Shown in pieces: positions 60,954 through 64,000 of a stretch of DNA of 64,000 nt. The stretch lies in assembly GCA_941918925.1 (NCBI GenBank), contig OW799233.1, positions 169,550,235-169,614,234 on the forward strand, read 5' to 3'. The translations under genes were made by a program, and so were the position numbers. The notes beneath the pieces are model-generated. The model was not told where the DNA came from. It saw only the letters and a list, made by a program, of their open reading frames with translations, and ran no database searches. The stretch comes from Phyto melanocephala. Its lineage: Eukaryota > Arthropoda > Insecta > Diptera > Rhinophoridae. Position 1 is the stretch's first letter. Each line of letters starts with the position of its first letter.

Positions 60954-61773
60954 TTATTCCTGTTGTTGTTCACTTGCGCTTTCGGTATCTTTATTGAGGC
61001 TGCGCGCAGATCTGGAATAGTAATAACCTGATCCATTGGCACCACTGGAATCTATACTTAATAGTGAGGAGGCATGTGAAGTTGGCAATGATGGTCCGCC
61101 AGAGGTAAATGCTGCTAAACTTTCTAAAAATGAAAATTGATCTTGATTGCGTTGTTCTTTGCGTGGTGGAAATGTTTCACCTTGATTGAGGGCTGTAAAA
61201 GGGTTTTTAACGGCGTAATTGATGATACCGGCATTTTCAAAGTTATAAGGATGACTGCTAGTTGCAGCTGATTTACTAAAGTAAGGAGCAATATTTGTTT
61301 TCTTGGGTTGTATAGAATTGGTTAACTGATAGTAAGAATTCAAGTTGGCCTGTATGGCATACGGTTTAAGAGAATACGGCGATGACTGCAAAGTGGACAA
61401 AACAGGCGTGTGTTTTTGTAGTGGTATTCTTATGATACGATTATTTGATTCCTGAGTATTAAGATTTTTCAAAAAGAATCTATGAAATTTGGACGATATT
61501 AAATAAACATAGCCGGGATCATGCGGAGTTAAAGTAATGTCAGATATAAATTGTAAATGATCTTTATCCTGCGCCAAGACTTGTTGATCATTTGTTGTCG
61601 GATTCCAAGTAGCTACTGCAGTTTCAGTTGAAGGACTAAATATTAACGTACCATCTTCTGTTACGGCTATACCAATACCCTGCGATGATTTTTTACCCAC
61701 CAATTTAACTGGTAACACCTGGTTAATGGCTATGGGACCAGCTCTTAGCACTTCACGGGTTACTGAAAATATT
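60954..61773 (-). CDS. Yellow/MRJP-family protein, last coding exon
   Basis: Starts after an acceptor (TTTCTCTAG) and completes the codon begun by the upstream exon to read DRIFSVTREVLRAGPIAINQ. It then gives GKKSSQGIGIAV, FSPSTETAVATWNPTT, LQFISDITLTPHDPGYVYLI and SSKFHRFFLKNLN, the C-terminal half of the yellow/major royal jelly beta-propeller. A tail of about 140 residues rich in S, N, Q, Y and P ends EQQQE with TAA at 60954-60956. Yellow proteins are secreted and act in cuticle pigmentation, melanin chemistry and related roles. The tail resembles disordered extensions of some family members. The paralog (for example yellow-e type) cannot be fixed from memory, so no symbol is given. Confidence 0.85.
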
Positions 61774-61868
61774 CTAGAGAAATAAATTAAAATTTGTTTT
61801 AACTGTATTTGTAAATAGTAAAATATATTTTTTTTAACTGCTACTGCCCTTGTTTAATATGAACCTAC
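61774..61868 (-). other. Intron of the yellow-family gene
   Basis: 95 bp with donor CTGACAG|GTAGGT (61869/61868) and acceptor CTCTAG|AATATT (61774/61773). Both boundaries restore one frame through ATDRIFSV. Confidence 0.85.
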
Positions 61869-62055
61869 CTGTCAGTGGCAAAAGGTTGAAAATACACTAA
61901 ACCCTTTTTAGCATCAAATGTTATCCCCACTATACCATCCATTAACACAAAGCGATCATTGAGAATTTCCGCTTGGGCAAAATCTGGATCAGGATACATG
62001 GCCGGATGTGTTACTCTCCAGGTAGTGTCGCGCACGCTATCATAAACCACAATAC
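61869..62055 (-). CDS. Yellow/MRJP-family protein, penultimate coding exon
   Basis: 187-bp exon after acceptor TTATCAG (62056-62062). Reads IVVYDSVRDTTWRVTHPAMY, PDPDFAQAEI, FVLMDGIVGITFDAKKG and LVYFQPFATDR. The H-P-xM-xPDPxx and G-I-x-G-I-xF segments are typical of the yellow/MRJP propeller. The two exons give about 335 residues; the family is usually over 400, so a signal peptide and roughly 150 or more residues must come from exons upstream of 62055 that are not visible here. Confidence 0.85.
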
Positions 62056-63436
62056 CTGATAAAAATTACGATTAAATTATTACAAGTTACAAATAACAGT
62101 TTTAATAATTAATACAACAAAATAAAAACAATCCCAGAATTAGTATGTGTGCAGGATTTATTTTTTTAATTGAATTAAACACCGCAATTTAAATGATTAT
62201 TTTTCACTTTAAGAAAATTTAGCAAAATTGTTTAAAGCATTTGAATTTAAGGCAGTTTTTTAAATAATATTTGTCAAAAACATTTAAGGTTGATTGCTTC
62301 TAAATTAGAGTTTAGAAATATTCTGCTTCAGAATTATCAAAGTTCTCTGGATTTTATTATGTCAAAGTGATTTCCTACTACTAGAAATTACTTTCATAAT
62401 TTTTTTTTAAAATAACTAAAATTGTTCTTTAAAATAAATGTAAGAAAATTTTATGTATGTAAAGAATTAAAAATATTTTTATTCAGTTTATTACAAATTG
62501 GTTCCGGTTAAAAATTAAGAATAATGTCGGTCAAATGGTCTTCACTTTTACCAAAATTTATACTTATATACTTACTTTATTATAAGTTTTAAAATCAGAT
62601 AAAATTGTGTTTTTACTGATTAATAAAATTTAGATATTAAAATACTTTTATGGAGAACGTATGTATGTATGTAAGTCCCTCAATATTTAAATTTAGTGAG
62701 TAAAAATTAGTGTCAATCTTTTTGTGGTAATACTCGTTGGTTTACATGTACAGGATGTAACGGATACAAGAAATTTAATCAAGTAAGGGCCGTTAATAAT
62801 AAAAAAATTAACCTACAGTTAACACTCAACTCAATATTAAATCTTGGTTAGCCAAAACACATTTACACAAAGTTCAGTTATCTTATAACTTTTAGATTAT
62901 TTTGCCAAATTTCAGTTAAATTTAACCGAGTACTATTTGGCGTTTAAGTTCTTAACTAGAAGAAAATATTTGATGTTTTAATTTAAATATATTGTATTTT
63001 TGCTGTTTTTTAACAATTGCAAGATGCCTCTACGATTAAAATGATTTACACATTTATATAATTTGTATAAAGTAAATATTTCTTATGGTATGAAAAGAAA
63101 ATATAACCACAGAATTCGAATGGATCATTTTAATTTACCTGATGCAGAGTTTTTCATGGCATATCGTTTATCTAGAGAATTGTTAAATTTATAGCAAAAA
63201 TTATTTCAAAATACATTAAATTTTTTATAAATTTATTAGCAGATGGGTGCACATTAAGAATTTATATTTATGTATACATTCTTCTTCTTTTTGAAATTCA
63301 TTCATAATAATTGATAACTACAAGTTAACTAGCTCTTGCCTATTGTTAACGAACATTTTTAATTTTCAGTTTAAGCTTACTGAAAGTTAGTAAACTTTTA
63401 CGTTAAATTTATTTAACTAAATATTATGTTAATAGG
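62056..63436 (-). other. Probable upstream intron of the yellow-family gene
   Basis: Begins at the acceptor of the 61869-62055 exon and shows no further open exon of the family. AT-rich, with a short GTAT run at about 62660-62671. The intron continues at least to the Helentron fragment at 63437. Confidence 0.5.
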
Positions 63437-64000
63437 CCTAAGAGCACTATATTCATTTGTGCTGAATTTTAATATCCACCACCAGTTCTGTGTACTTTTA
63501 TAGCACAGAATTTATTATTTTTTTCTTAACAGTAATCGCTATGGAATAATCTTTTTATGCAATATGTATCACTTTCTTTGTATAACTTCGTTTTGATATT
63601 GAAATATATCTTGCAATGAAAGTGGGCTTAAAGTAGGCGTGTCAATATAGATTCTGTATAAATTTAACATAGATATTTTAATATAACTTTGTCCACAGAG
63701 AAATTATATGAATTTATAATAAGAAAAATCATTATATGAAAGGTAGGCGTTAAAGTGGGCGCATCACCTTAATTTTCTGTCATTACAATGACATTGATCA
63801 GAATTGTTATATGTGCGATTCATCATCATACCTCTAATTGTGTTGGTTATGAGCTTTTAAATTTCTTTCACAGTAAATTTAGTTAGTTAGTTTCTACTAA
63901 TAAATTCATTTTATATATTTCAATATAGTCTGTTATTCTTCCAAAAACTTGGCCCATAGAGAAATTATACGAATTTAAGACTACGCGTTATATGGCAGGT
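63437..64000 (-). mobile_element. DINE-1-like Helentron, copy G, cut by window end
   Basis: Worn 3' end (CCTAAGAGCACTATATTC; hairpin eroded), then the body with GGTAGGCGTTAAAGTGGGCG. It has the empty mariner-MITE site (CTTTGTATAACTTCG near 63579-63592), so it belongs with the older copies. Runs off the window. Confidence 0.75.

Noticed and set aside
1..64000. CRISPR arrays, bacterial operons or phage-like systems
   Set aside because: Sequence is eukaryotic nuclear DNA; the tandem arrays lack spacer-repeat structure and no cas-like or bacterial genes are present.

Overview
The window is eukaryotic nuclear DNA from a higher fly. It is very AT-rich and has no operons, no bacterial ribosome sites, almost no long open frames and a dense load of insect transposons. 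The repeat families (DINE-1/INE-1-like elements with GTCY microsatellites and TTATACCC starts) and a yellow-family gene point to a cyclorrhaphan fly, most likely a calyptrate muscoid such as a blow fly. The species is inferred, not shown.

Only one conventional host gene is visible: the last two coding exons of a yellow/major-royal-jelly-family gene on the minus strand at 60954-62055. Its 5' exons lie upstream of 62055 and probably beyond the window edge. A possible small secreted-peptide gene starts at 26501; it sits in a 1.34 kb insert that interrupts one copy of a duplicated locus (22530-23075 and 26240-28085).

The rest is intergenic or intronic sequence invaded in layers. (1) A DINE-1-like non-autonomous Helentron family has six long copies (1574-3679, 14136-16273, 28769-31200, 34754-37150, 39321-42308, 54416-57052), an older interrupted copy (12845-16631) and several fragments. 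(2) Inside the long copies, always at the same TA site, lies a mariner-type MITE with GGGTGGTTAAATTTTAAGGGCC ends; older Helentron copies keep the empty site. (3) Inside that MITE, two copies carry a further insertion with a 10-bp target duplication and a hammerhead-ribozyme-like core. A third copy carries a different MITE with ends like GGCCGAATTACGGC.

Independent DNA transposons are also present: a RAG1-related Transib-like element with a 5-bp duplication (7419-10225), a hAT element with an exact 8-bp duplication and a BED-finger transposase broken by two stops (18712-20640), and a canonical 5'-TC...CTAG-3' Helitron (33114-34517) with nested inverted-repeat elements. Remnants of mariner, piggyBac-like and CR1/Jockey-like elements occur as well. 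Tandem arrays include a 115-bp family with a 319-bp higher-order period (57181-58510), 123-bp units at 281-780, 36-bp units at 27001-27108, and fresh duplications of 191 bp and 302 bp.

The elements do not act together as a pathway. What they give is a readable order of insertions, because several sites occur here in both empty and filled states.
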